Assembly: GCA_964500965.1 (NCBI GenBank)
Contig: CAZCQZ010000023.1
Location: forward strand, 1-32,784
Length of the DNA: 32,784 nucleotides
Source of the DNA: JAISGQ01 sp964500965
Lineage (GTDB): Bacteria > Bacillota > Clostridia > Oscillospirales > Acutalibacteraceae
Reading direction: 5' to 3'
Positions within the stretch are counted from its first letter, which is position 1. Every line of letters begins with the position of its first letter. Below the pieces are notes generated by a model that was not told the DNA's origin, ran no database searches, and saw only the letters and a list, made by a program, of their open reading frames with translations. Made by a program: the position numbers and the translations under genes. Shown in pieces: positions 1-6,735 of the stretch.

Positions 1-189
1 AGGCATCGAAAGGCTTGATTTTCAAGGCTTTCGCTAATGCCGTGAGGTTATTATATCATAAATACTTGTGCAAAGCACAAGTGGGTGCGGAGCACCGAGC
101 GGCAAAGCCGCAATTTAGATACCAATGTTCTCTCAGGCATCGAAAGGCTTGATTTTCAAGGCTTTCGCTAATGCCGTGAGGTTATTATA
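1..189. repeat. Composite repeat: two 55-bp direct repeats flanking a triple-hairpin spacer
   Basis: Bases 1-55 and 135-189 are identical (both begin AGGCATCGAAAGG and end GGTTATTATA) and diverge right after (T versus G). The left copy may continue beyond the window edge. Each copy is itself nearly palindromic: GGCAT pairs with ATGCC, and inside it GAAAGGCTTG pairs with CAAGGCTTTC except for one G-G mismatch. The 79-bp spacer holds three back-to-back hairpins with 3-nt loops: ACTTGTGC/GCACAAGT (64-71, 75-82), GGTGC/GCACC (84-88, 92-96) and GCGGC/GCCGC (99-103, 107-111). No ORF of note lies here. It resembles a REP- or MITE-like intergenic element; its family is not known to me. Confidence 0.85.
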
Positions 190-193
190 GCAT

Positions 194-225
194 AATATTT
201 ACGTTCTATCAACGTAAATATTTTT
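194..225. terminator. AT-rich hairpin, possible terminator
   Basis: AATATTTACGTT (194-205) and AACGTAAATATT (211-222) form a perfect 12-bp stem with the 5-nt loop CTATC, followed by a short T run (TTT, then AAGG). It lies between the composite repeat and the first promoter, so it could end transcription coming from outside the window. The stem is AT-rich and the T tract short, so termination strength is uncertain. Confidence 0.45.
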
Positions 226-275
226 AAGGATTTTGTGGATTTTCCCCTTTAGCATGCATTTGAATCCGCAATTTA

Positions 276-304
276 TTGACGAAAACAAAGCTATGGAGTA
301 TAAT
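276..304 (+). promoter_or_regulatory. Sigma-A type promoter for the small membrane protein and AEC transporter
   Basis: TTGACG (276-281), a 17-nt spacer and a perfect TATAAT (299-304). A transcript would start near 311, about 25 nt before the ATG at 336. Confidence 0.75.
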
Positions 305-335
305 TTATGCGAAATAACATTATATGAGGTGTGCT

Positions 336-644
336 ATGGAGCTTAAAGATTACCTGGTAGTAGGAATTTGTGTTATTGCCGCCCTGCTGCTCTTTTTCAG
401 AATGGCAAAGGAAAACAGGGTTTTTATCGGTGCGGGAATCCTTTGTCTGTGCTATGGCGGCTTTCGCGTTGCTCAGGCTTTGTATGCCGGAAGTATTGTA
501 ACTACTCTCGGCTGGATTCTCCGAGGTATCGCCGTTATCATGCTTATCTGGATGTTCACGGTGCTTTCGGGTGAACGCGCTAAATCAAGAGCCGCAGAGG
601 ACCATAATACCGAAGGAAACGCAGAGAACGAAAACGATGCTTGA
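336..644 (+). CDS. Small integral membrane protein, function unknown
   Basis: A 102-residue protein with about three hydrophobic segments (roughly residues 6-22, 29-47 and 55-78) and a charged, hydrophilic tail rich in Glu, Asn and Asp. An earlier in-frame ATG at 324 exists, but TGAGGTG (325-331) is a good ribosome site for the ATG at 336, which fits better. It is the first gene after a strong promoter, and its end overlaps the start of the AEC transporter by 8 bp, so the two are very likely co-translated. I do not recognise a family. It could be a small accessory membrane protein for the transporter, but only gene order supports that. Confidence 0.7.
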   Translation: MELKDYLVVGICVIAALLLFFRMAKENRVFIGAGILCLCYGGFRVAQALYAGSIVTTLGWILRGIAVIMLIWMFTVLSGERAKSRAAEDHNTEGNAENENDA

Positions 645-1563
645 TAATTTTGTAACCGTTGCAGTTCAGGCTCTGTCCCTGTTTTTAATGATGGCGGTGG
701 GCTTTGTTCTGTATAAACTCAAACGATTCACGGACACCGGTATGCAGGAGCTTACCACCGTTCTCCTTTATGTGGTCACTCCCTGCGTCATGATTTCTTC
801 CCTTGAGCGCGAATTTGATGCCGCCCTTGCCGTCCAGCTTTTGTATATGGCGGCAGGCTCCGTTGTACTTGTCGGCTGCACATACCTCTTTTCCGTTCTG
901 CTTTTCAGAAAACAGAACGATGATGACAAGTGCGTGCTTAGAAGCTCGCTGGCTCTTACCAACGGCGGATTCATGGGGATTCCCCTTGCCGGTGCCGTTT
1001 GCGGTGCCGAGGGCGTTATGTTTGCCTCCGTTTATGTATGCGTTTTCACTCTTTTCCAATGGATGGTCGGCTATACTGCCATGTCCGGCAAGCTTAATAT
1101 TCGGAAAGTTCTCCTTAATCCCGGCACCGTAGGACTTGCGGTGGGTATTACTGTCTTTGTTTTTTCAGTATCACTGCCCTCCCCTGTCAGCAGTGCGGTT
1201 AATATGCTTGCCGATGTCAACTCTCCTCTTGCCATGGTTGTTATCGGTGCACATCTTGCAAAGGCAAATATTTTCTCTGCGTTTAAAGATGTTCGGGTTT
1301 ATGCCGTCTCGCTGTTGAGACTGGTTTTACTCCCCATTGTGGCACTAATTCTGCTTTGCTTTATTCCGATACCCTTTACGTTATCGGGGAAACTGACATT
1401 ACTTATTGAATTTGCCGCGCCTACTGCCGCCGCTGTTACCATGCTTTCGGGGCAATGCGGCAGAAATTCACAGCTTGCAAGCAGCCTTGTTGCCGTGACT
1501 ACCGTGCTTTCAATCGCAACAATGCCGGTAATTATCGCACTGGGACAAACGCTTATGCAGTGA
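637..1563 (+). CDS. AEC (auxin efflux carrier) family transporter
   Basis: A 308-residue, highly hydrophobic protein with about ten membrane helices, the usual size and shape of bacterial AEC permeases (Mem_trans family), secondary carriers often tied to malate or other organic acid export. Family-like segments are the broken helices around TPCVMISS (near residue 48), NGGFMGIPL (near 107) and NSPLAMVVIGAHLA in the second half. The start is the ATG at 637 because the protein then begins at the conserved first helix. It overlaps the TGA of the upstream gene by 8 bp and has only a weak ribosome site, consistent with translational coupling. The longer frame from 571 would lie inside the upstream gene. 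The substrate cannot be told from sequence. Confidence 0.88.
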   Translation: MLDNFVTVAVQALSLFLMMAVGFVLYKLKRFTDTGMQELTTVLLYVVTPCVMISSLEREFDAALAVQLLYMAAGSVVLVGCTYLFSVLLFRKQNDDDKCVLRSSLALTNGGFMGIPLAGAVCGAEGVMFASVYVCVFTLFQWMVGYTAMSGKLNIRKVLLNPGTVGLAVGITVFVFSVSLPSPVSSAVNMLADVNSPLAMVVIGAHLAKANIFSAFKDVRVYAVSLLRLVLLPIVALILLCFIPIPFTLSGKLTLLIEFAAPTAAAVTMLSGQCGRNSQLASSLVAVTTVLSIATMPVIIALGQTLMQ

Positions 1564-1593
1564 CCGTGCACCCTCCGAATGAATATTATGTAA

Positions 1594-1721
1594 GGAAGCA
1601 CCCGACGGGACATCGGCTGCTTTCAGTTACGCGACGGCAATGTATCAGCGTCCCGACACTTTGCCGATACCCTGCCGCCGCTTAAAATATGCCGCCGCAG
1701 GCACTTTCTCACGCGGCGGCA
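1594..1721 (+). ncRNA. Candidate structured RNA: three hairpins with loop-loop complementarity
   Basis: The 202-bp gap after the AEC gene folds on paper into three hairpins. Hairpin 1 (1594-1624): GGAAGCA and CCGA pair with TCGG and TGCTTTC around one C-C mismatch, loop CGGGACA. Hairpin 2 (1635-1666): CGGCAA/TTGCCG extended by TGT/ACA, loop containing GTCCCG (1650-1655). Hairpin 3: GCCGCCGC (1691-1698) with GCGGCGGC (1713-1720). The loops of hairpins 1 and 2 are complementary over six bases (CGGGAC with GTCCCG), which would allow a kissing interaction. A second TGCCGCCGC at 1673-1681 offers an alternative partner for hairpin 3. No known riboswitch consensus is recognised. It could be a 3' UTR/terminator of the AEC gene or a leader of the phosphatase gene. 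Confidence 0.4.
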
Positions 1722-1765
1722 ACTAAACACGATTCTTTGGTACAAGCCATATGAAAGGATAAATT

Positions 1766-2449
1766 ATGACAACAGTTTACATAATCAGACATTGCGAAGC
1801 TTCCGGCAACAAGAACCGCACTTTTCAGGGACACTTAGACGGTGTTCCCAGCGAAAACGGTCGTGCTCAGCTTGAAAGGCTCGCCGAACGAATGAAATCA
1901 GTCCCCCTTGACGCCATATACGCAAGCACTCTTACACGTGCTGTTGAAACTGCCGAAGCCGTTAACGTAAACTTCGGATATACTGTCAAAAAGCGTGATG
2001 ACCTGCGCGAAATCAACGGCGGCGCATGGGAGGGAAAACGCTGGGCTGACCTGCCGGAGCTTTATCCGGAGGACTCCTATTTCTGGAGCATTGAGCCCTG
2101 GAAGTTTCACCCCGAAAACGGTGAGGCTATGACCGAGGTTTACGAACGCATCTACAACGCCGTGCTTGATATTGTCCGGGAAAACAGAGGTAAAACCGTT
2201 GCCGTTGTTTCTCACGGCTGTGCTATCAGAAATTTAATTTGCCGCGTCAAAGGGCTTCCGATTGAACAGCTAAACGATGTCGAATGGTGCGACAATACCG
2301 CCGTTTCCGTAATTGATTTTGACGATAATGATGTTCCGACATTGATTGTCGAGGGCGATTCCTCTCACCTTTCCGATGAGCTTTCTACTCTCGGTCATCA
2401 ATCATGGTGGAAAAAAGAAAACCGTGAAAAGCTCATCTATGACGATTGA
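1766..2449 (+). CDS. Histidine phosphatase family protein (phosphoglycerate mutase-like)
   Basis: A 227-residue cytosolic protein of the histidine phosphatase (PGAM-like) superfamily, whose members transfer phosphate through a phospho-histidine. The catalytic set is complete: R8-H9 in IIRHCEA (phospho-acceptor His), R58 in STLTRA, E82 in REINGGAWEG and H150 in VVSHGCAIR. Length and motif spacing match the bacterial CobC/PhoE/GpmB-type broad-specificity enzymes; which substrate it uses cannot be decided. The start is supported by AAAGGA about 8 nt upstream. It is followed by ruvX 37 bp downstream in the same direction and preceded by the structured gap at 1594-1721, with no clear promoter of its own. 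Confidence 0.88.
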   Translation: MTTVYIIRHCEASGNKNRTFQGHLDGVPSENGRAQLERLAERMKSVPLDAIYASTLTRAVETAEAVNVNFGYTVKKRDDLREINGGAWEGKRWADLPELYPEDSYFWSIEPWKFHPENGEAMTEVYERIYNAVLDIVRENRGKTVAVVSHGCAIRNLICRVKGLPIEQLNDVEWCDNTAVSVIDFDDNDVPTLIVEGDSSHLSDELSTLGHQSWWKKENREKLIYDD

Positions 2450-2486
2450 GAACATTTTGCTAATATGATTCAAAGGAGAAGTTTTA

Positions 2487-2906
2487 ATGATAATTATGTC
2501 CGTTGACCTCGGAAAAGCCCGTACAGGCATTGCGGTATGCGACCCCACCATGCTCCTTGCTTCTCCTGTGGAGGTAATTAACGAAACTTACACTCCGAAG
2601 CTGGTTGAAAAAATTGTCTCCGTTGCTCAAAGGCTTCGTGCCGAACGCATTGTGGTCGGTCTACCGCTGAACATGGACGGCTCTCAGGGCGACAGTGCCC
2701 GTAATGCCTTGGACATTGCAGAGCAAATCCGCAATGTCGGCGGTATCGAAACCGTTATGTACGATGAACGCTGCTCTACTGTTATCGCGCACAACGTGCT
2801 GAACGTTACCGATACTCGCGGAAAAAAACGCAAGGCGGTTGTTGACGCCGTTGCCGCCGTTGTCATTTTGCAGGATTATCTTGATTCAATGAAGCATCAG
2901 TTGTAG
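2487..2906 (+). CDS. ruvX: Putative pre-16S rRNA nuclease / Holliday junction resolvase RuvX (YqgF)
   Basis: A 139-residue protein with the RNase H-like fold of the YqgF/RuvX family, essential in many bacteria for 5' maturation of 16S rRNA and also described as a putative resolvase. Visible motifs are the N-terminal strand SVDLGKARTGIA with catalytic D7, VGLPLNMDGSQG (57-68), E94 in YDERCST and D120 in the C-terminal VVDAVAA helix. Length is typical. An AAAGGAG ribosome site sits about 8 nt before the ATG; an internal ATG three codons later would also keep the motif. It is the last gene before a strong terminator. Confidence 0.93.
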   Translation: MIIMSVDLGKARTGIAVCDPTMLLASPVEVINETYTPKLVEKIVSVAQRLRAERIVVGLPLNMDGSQGDSARNALDIAEQIRNVGGIETVMYDERCSTVIAHNVLNVTDTRGKKRKAVVDAVAAVVILQDYLDSMKHQL

Positions 2907-2920
2907 TTCGCAATTTTTAT

Positions 2921-2975
2921 AAGCTCCTGTGTGTTAGCGAAATGTGCCGCAAACACACAGGAGCTTTCTTTTGTC
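2921..2975 (+). terminator. Intrinsic terminator after ruvX
   Basis: AAGCTCCTGTGTGTT (2921-2935) and AACACACAGGAGCTT (2952-2966) form a perfect 15-bp stem with a 16-nt loop, followed by TCTTTTG. It ends the ruvX transcript. Confidence 0.85.
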
Positions 2976-3011
2976 TGTCTTTAACTGTCAATGCGTTTAA
3001 ATAAAACTTGC

Positions 3012-3190
3012 AGTTTCTAAAATAGAAACTCGGATAAAATAGTATAGTTTTTTATACGCAAATTATTGACATTTTAAAGCATTGGTACTATCATTTATTC
3101 AGAAAATTTTAATGGTATTTTTTGTGTGGATAAAAAACTATACGTTGTTATCCACCGCGCATGGTATGTACTCTGCGGAGTTTAACATAC
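3012..3190 (+). promoter_or_regulatory. Promoter and inverted-repeat region of the TasA-like adhesin gene
   Basis: The 323-bp gap 2907-3229 contains no gene beyond the ruvX terminator. TTGACA (3066-3071), a 17-nt spacer and TATCAT (3089-3094) form a near-consensus promoter, giving a leader of about 130 nt. Around it lie a perfect 13-bp inverted repeat (TATAGTTTTTTAT 3043-3055; ATAAAAAACTATA 3130-3142) enclosing the promoter, AGTTTCTA/TAGAAACT (3012-3019, 3023-3030) just upstream, and two leader hairpins: GTGGATAA/TTATCCAC (3126-3133, 3148-3155) and GTATGT-ACTC/GAGT-ACATAC (3164-3173, 3178-3190, 3-nt bulge). These look like operator sites and a structured 5' leader; the regulator is not identifiable. 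Confidence 0.65.
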
Positions 3191-3229
3191 ATTCGTCTTA
3201 CCTAAAATTTTGTAAGGAGGGAATCAATT

Positions 3230-4621
3230 ATGACGAATAGCAAAAAGACAAAGAGAACGTTGCTTTACAGCGGAATAGCTATTATTCTCTGTTTCACAAT
3301 GCTTCTCGGAACTACCTTTGCGTGGTTCACCGACACCGCAAGCACTGCGGTAAACAAGATTCAGGCAGGTACTCTTGACGTTGAGCTGCTTGACAAGGAC
3401 GACAACTCTCTTGAGGGCAAAACTCTTTCATGGAAAAAGGCCGTTGAGGGAGAAAAAGTCCTGTGGGAGCCGGGTGCTTCCTACGACCTGGAAACCGTTA
3501 CAATCAAGAACAACGGCAACCTCGCACTGAAGTACAAAATCGTTATCACCGGTATTGACGGCGACGCAAAGCTCAACGAGGCTATCGACTGGACTGTTAA
3601 GGTAGGAAACAAAGCCTACGATGCAGATACCGAATTTCATCTGCTTCCTCTGAGCGAAACCGACCTGACAATCTCCGGCACAATGCGGATCTCAGCAGGC
3701 AACGAGTATCAGGGTCTTTATATTGACGGCGTTGCGATTTCCGTTGTTGCAACTCAGGATACTGTCGAGTACGACAGCACCACAAATATGTACGATGAAA
3801 ATGCTACATATCCCGATGCAGCTATCATTGTTACAAAAGGCACCGAGGCTGATGATAACTGGTACAGTGCAGATGCCGAGACACTTGAAATTAAAGATGC
3901 AAATGATTTCATTGCTTTCATGGAAACCGCATACACATGGGGCGTTTCCAACAAACCAAACGTACCTAATTTTAAGGGTCAGACAATTGTTCTGAACGCA
4001 GACGTATACCTGCCCGACGGCTATGTATGGACTCCGATTAGCCCCTATGATTCACAGTGGAACGGAAACGGCGGATTCAAGGGAACCTTTGACGGTCAGG
4101 GTCATACCATTTACAACCTTAACGTAACAAATCAGAACAAGACCGGCAGAGGCTATCGTATCGGTCTGTTTGGTGAAGTCGGTGACGGTGCGGTATTTAA
4201 GAATATTACCCTTGACGGCGTAAACACCTATGCAGGCAATTCAAGTGCCGGTGCTGTCTGCGCACAGGTCAGCGGTAGCGTTACTTTTGAAAACATCACT
4301 GTCCGCAATGCAACTATCCGTCAGGGCAGATATGCCGGCGGTATCGTAGGTACTGTCGCCAACGGTACTATCACATTTAAGAATTGTAACGTTGAAAATT
4401 CCGCAATCTTTAATATCCACAACAATTACTGCGGCGCACTTTACGGCGCAAAATACAGCACTGCTACTGTTGTTGTTGACAACTGCACCATCACAAATGT
4501 TGTAAAGCATTTCTTTAAGGATTCCACCGGAAATCAGGATTGGAACACATTCCAGAACATATCCCTTGAGGAAGCTCTTGTTAAATACGCAAACGAGCCT
4601 GCTACCGAGGGCGGCAATTAA
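3230..4621 (+). CDS. TasA/CalY-type surface protein with C-terminal GLUG-like adhesin repeats
   Basis: A 463-residue secreted protein. Residues 10-35 are a SipW-dependent-type signal peptide (hydrophobic stretch, then MLLGTTFAWFTDTA), as in TasA and camelysin. Residues about 30-180 have the beta-rich TasA/camelysin layout (QAGTLDVEL, GNLALKYKIVITG). Residues about 245-420 carry GLUG-like right-handed beta-helix turns, such as GTFDGQGHTIYNLNV, IGLFGEVGDGAVFKNITL and YAGGIVGTVANGTITFKNC, found in adhesins. No LPXTG motif or C-terminal anchor is visible. The start is fixed by AAGGAGGG (3215-3221) 8 nt before the ATG. It is monocistronic between two terminators. A SipW-like peptidase is expected elsewhere since none is here. 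Likely a matrix fibre subunit or adhesin (inference). Confidence 0.85.
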   Translation: MTNSKKTKRTLLYSGIAIILCFTMLLGTTFAWFTDTASTAVNKIQAGTLDVELLDKDDNSLEGKTLSWKKAVEGEKVLWEPGASYDLETVTIKNNGNLALKYKIVITGIDGDAKLNEAIDWTVKVGNKAYDADTEFHLLPLSETDLTISGTMRISAGNEYQGLYIDGVAISVVATQDTVEYDSTTNMYDENATYPDAAIIVTKGTEADDNWYSADAETLEIKDANDFIAFMETAYTWGVSNKPNVPNFKGQTIVLNADVYLPDGYVWTPISPYDSQWNGNGGFKGTFDGQGHTIYNLNVTNQNKTGRGYRIGLFGEVGDGAVFKNITLDGVNTYAGNSSAGAVCAQVSGSVTFENITVRNATIRQGRYAGGIVGTVANGTITFKNCNVENSAIFNIHNNYCGALYGAKYSTATVVVDNCTITNVVKHFFKDSTGNQDWNTFQNISLEEALVKYANEPATEGGN

Positions 4622-4639
4622 AAATCATTCCCACTGAAT

Positions 4640-4683
4640 AAAGAAAGGGCTGTAAAAACGCAAGTTTTTACAGCCCTTTCTTT
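4640..4683. terminator. Bidirectional terminator, perfect 20-bp stem
   Basis: Arms 4640-4659 and 4664-4683 are perfectly complementary over 20 bp around a GCAA tetraloop. The stem begins AAAGAAAGGGCTG and ends CAGCCCTTTCTTT, so each strand ends in a T-rich tract. It serves the adhesin gene on + and the acetyltransferase operon on -. Confidence 0.92.
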
Positions 4684-4686
4684 ACA

Positions 4687-5232
4687 TCAATTTTCTTCGT
4701 TCAGCTTTGCATAGATATATGTATCTTTCCATAAAGGCTTGCCGCTTTCGTCCTTTTTGAAATAGACGTTTTGTCTCAAAAAGGCTTCCCTGCGAAAGCC
4801 CAGTCTTTCGAGCAATTCCCACGAGGCGGTATTTTTCGGGTCGCACTCAGCGTAAATACGGTGGATACCGCTTTCAAAGAGCCTTTCCGTCAGCTTTGCA
4901 CCGCTTTCTGTTGCATAGCCTTTACTCCAATATCGGCGGTTAAACACATACCCCAGCTCCAGCGATTCACAATCACGTTTGCCCAAATATATATTGCCGA
5001 TTACCTTGCTGTCTGCTTTGCATTCCACTGCGACAAATTCTTCCGATTCAACGCGCAGGAGCAGGCTTTCCTTAACCTCCTGCATACTCATCGGGCTGTA
5101 TGGTTCATACTTTACCGTCTCCGGGTCTGAAAGTATTTCGTACAGGTCATTTAAATCGCTATTTTGAAATTTTCTGATTATAAGCCGTTCGGTTTCCGCT
5201 ATTACTTTCATTTCGTTCTGAGCTGTTTTCAA
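4687..5232 (-). CDS. GNAT family N-acetyltransferase (RimJ/RimL-like)
   Basis: A 181-residue GNAT-fold acetyltransferase that would move an acetyl group from acetyl-CoA to an amine. The N-terminal ETERLIIRKFQNSDLNDLYEILSD and the CoA-binding segment around RRYWSKGYATES (99-110), followed by AECDPKNTASWELLERLGF (128-146), are typical of the RimJ/RimL group; the substrate is unknown. The start chosen is TTG at 5232: AGGAGAGG lies 7 nt upstream inside the preceding gene and the TTGA overlaps its stop by 4 bp. The alternative ATG at 5211 has no good ribosome site but would give a more usual N-terminus. It is the last gene of a three-gene operon. Confidence 0.85.
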   Translation of the reverse strand: MKTAQNEMKVIAETERLIIRKFQNSDLNDLYEILSDPETVKYEPYSPMSMQEVKESLLLRVESEEFVAVECKADSKVIGNIYLGKRDCESLELGYVFNRRYWSKGYATESGAKLTERLFESGIHRIYAECDPKNTASWELLERLGFRREAFLRQNVYFKKDESGKPLWKDTYIYAKLNEEN

Positions 5233-5786
5233 ACGGAAGCCTCTCCTGAATCAGCCGAGTTGCTTTTTTCACTGAGCTCCGCTCCATAACGGCAGAGCAA
5301 TGCGGCAACTATAAACATAACGCCCAATGCAACTGACCCACCATTGTCGAAGCCTGTATCTTTTCCGGCAGACAGTATCGCGCATACTATATTTGCAAGC
5401 ATGTTACTGCAAATCGGTATAATTATCGTAAGTATGCCAAGCTTTTTAAGCTCGTCTGCTCCGTCAAGGGTAAACGGCGTGCCTGCGCTAAGCTCGTTTT
5501 TAAAATACTTTGCCGCAAAGCCTGCGAGCACGGCTTCCCCGGCGCAGATAAGAACGCTTCCTGCCATTACTCCGCAGGCGGCTTTCATTCCGTTGCCTAG
5601 CTCCGCATCGGTAATACCCCAAATACTGACACCGCCGATTTTCAGAATGACCCCTCCGCCAATGGGCAGGCAAATCAATCCGACCAGGCAGATGCAGCCG
5701 CCGACAATAGAGCAAATGTACACTATTTTGCTGAATATTCTTCCGATTTTTGCAAGGGTCTGAATTGTTTTAAGACTTTTCTCCAT
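5229..5786 (-). CDS. Four-helix membrane protein, DUF2975-like
   Basis: A 185-residue protein with four membrane segments (about 20-45, 68-92, 116-138, 150-166). The segment AGTPFTLDGADELKKLGI between helices two and three and the ending LLCRYGAELSEK recall DUF2975 membrane proteins, which show the same layout with RYGAEL near the C-terminus; that match is from memory. Function unknown. The start is the ATG at 5786, with AAAGGAG about 10 nt upstream; the frame stays open to 5879 but that would run into the upstream flavoprotein gene. It lies 35 bp after the flavoprotein gene and overlaps the acetyltransferase by 4 bp. Confidence 0.72.
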   Translation of the reverse strand: MEKSLKTIQTLAKIGRIFSKIVYICSIVGGCICLVGLICLPIGGGVILKIGGVSIWGITDAELGNGMKAACGVMAGSVLICAGEAVLAGFAAKYFKNELSAGTPFTLDGADELKKLGILTIIIPICSNMLANIVCAILSAGKDTGFDNGGSVALGVMFIVAALLCRYGAELSEKSNSADSGEASV

Positions 5787-5821
5787 AATAATGTTGCTCC
5801 TTTCAAGTGCTGACAAAATTG

Positions 5822-6505
5822 TTATACTCCTTTGTTCACAATGTCCGCATATATCTCGTCCGGTATCATCGGTGAACAAATTTCGTCCATAAGCTCCGCA
5901 TCTATTGCGCCGTTTTTCGCGTACTGTCTTCCGGCGGCACGAATCCGCTCCAGCCTCGGTACAGTCACCTCTGCCGCCTCCGGTGCATTAAACATCGGAC
6001 TTTCGGGTACGGTCATTATAGTTCGGTTATTCGGGAAGCACAGCTCAAACTGTGCTACTGCCGCTTCAAAATTGTGTCTGCTGTTCGGAAATCCACAACC
6101 GCATACCATAAGGTATCTCAAATTTGAAAAGTCTGCCTGACCTACGTGCATATACCTGTCACCCACCTTTTGCATTGCCATTGACGAAAGCGGCAATATG
6201 CGGTCAATAAAAGCTTTCAGCGGTGCAGGCATACCGTAGCAATACAGCGGAAAGCTGAAAATAATCAGTTCCGAACGCAACACTTCTTCCAGCAGACCTT
6301 TCATATCATCTTTATGTATGCATTCGCCGCCGTTTCTCATACAGGAAAAACAACCCGTACAATACTCGATGTGACTGTCAATAACATTCACTATGCGTAT
6401 TTCATTTTCGCAAACATCTTCCATGCCCGATAAAAACGCCTTTGTGATGCACATCGTATCGCTTTTTTCTCCTTTCGGACTTCCGTTCAAAACCATTATT
6501 TTCAT
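5822..6505 (-). CDS. Flavodoxin-fold NAD(P)H-dependent oxidoreductase, iron-sulfur flavoprotein-like
   Basis: A 227-residue flavoprotein of the NADPH-dependent FMN reductase/Isf type. The FMN phosphate loop is LNGSPKGEKSDT (6-17), and the second FMN-contact region is SFPLYCYGMPAPLKAFIDR (about 84-102). C49-X2-C52-X2-C55-X6-C62 resembles the compact cysteine motif of archaeal and clostridial iron-sulfur flavoproteins that bind a [4Fe-4S] cluster, although related FMN reductases share a similar pattern without a proven cluster. Substrate unknown. It is the first gene of the operon behind a TTGACT/TATAAT promoter; GGGGG about 9 nt before the ATG is a modest ribosome site. Confidence 0.85.
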   Translation of the reverse strand: MKIMVLNGSPKGEKSDTMCITKAFLSGMEDVCENEIRIVNVIDSHIEYCTGCFSCMRNGGECIHKDDMKGLLEEVLRSELIIFSFPLYCYGMPAPLKAFIDRILPLSSMAMQKVGDRYMHVGQADFSNLRYLMVCGCGFPNSRHNFEAAVAQFELCFPNNRTIMTVPESPMFNAPEAAEVTVPRLERIRAAGRQYAKNGAIDAELMDEICSPMIPDEIYADIVNKGV

Positions 6506-6571
6506 ACCGATTAACCCCCGTTTTTATTTAATACGCTCGTTTTGAAATCATTGTTATAGATTACACGTTTT

Positions 6572-6599
6572 ATTATAACCATTTTTTCACGTTAGTCAA
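6572..6599 (-). promoter_or_regulatory. Promoter of the flavoprotein operon
   Basis: Read on the minus strand: TTGACT (6599-6594), a 16-nt spacer and a perfect TATAAT (6577-6572). It lies about 67 nt upstream of the ATG at 6505 and diverges from the promoter at 6672-6700. Confidence 0.7.
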
Positions 6600-6671
6600 C
6601 AGTATAACGGTTTTTGTGACAAAATTTACTTGATAACTTGCCAAAATGTGCAAAAAAGTCTCGGCGGCATA

Positions 6672-6700
6672 TTGATATTTCGCACATGACATGCTAATAT
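6672..6700 (+). promoter_or_regulatory. Promoter of the TPR protein gene
   Basis: TTGATA (6672-6677), a 17-nt spacer and TAATAT (6695-6700). The -10 box is imperfect, but spacing and position about 35 nt before the ATG are good. Confidence 0.5.
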
Positions 6701-6735
6701 AAAATTACAAAAATTATATAAAAGGATTGGTTTGT

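Noticed and set aside
1..189. CRISPR array
   Set aside because: Only two repeat copies in view, 55 bp each, with a 79-bp spacer that is itself palindromic; no cas genes nearby.
571..637. Earlier start for the AEC transporter
   Set aside because: It would add 22 hydrophilic residues read out of frame within the upstream gene; the ATG at 637 places the first membrane helix normally.
1564..1765. Cobalamin riboswitch (kissing loops and a CobC-like phosphatase downstream)
   Set aside because: The conserved B12-box and other riboswitch core sequences are not present.
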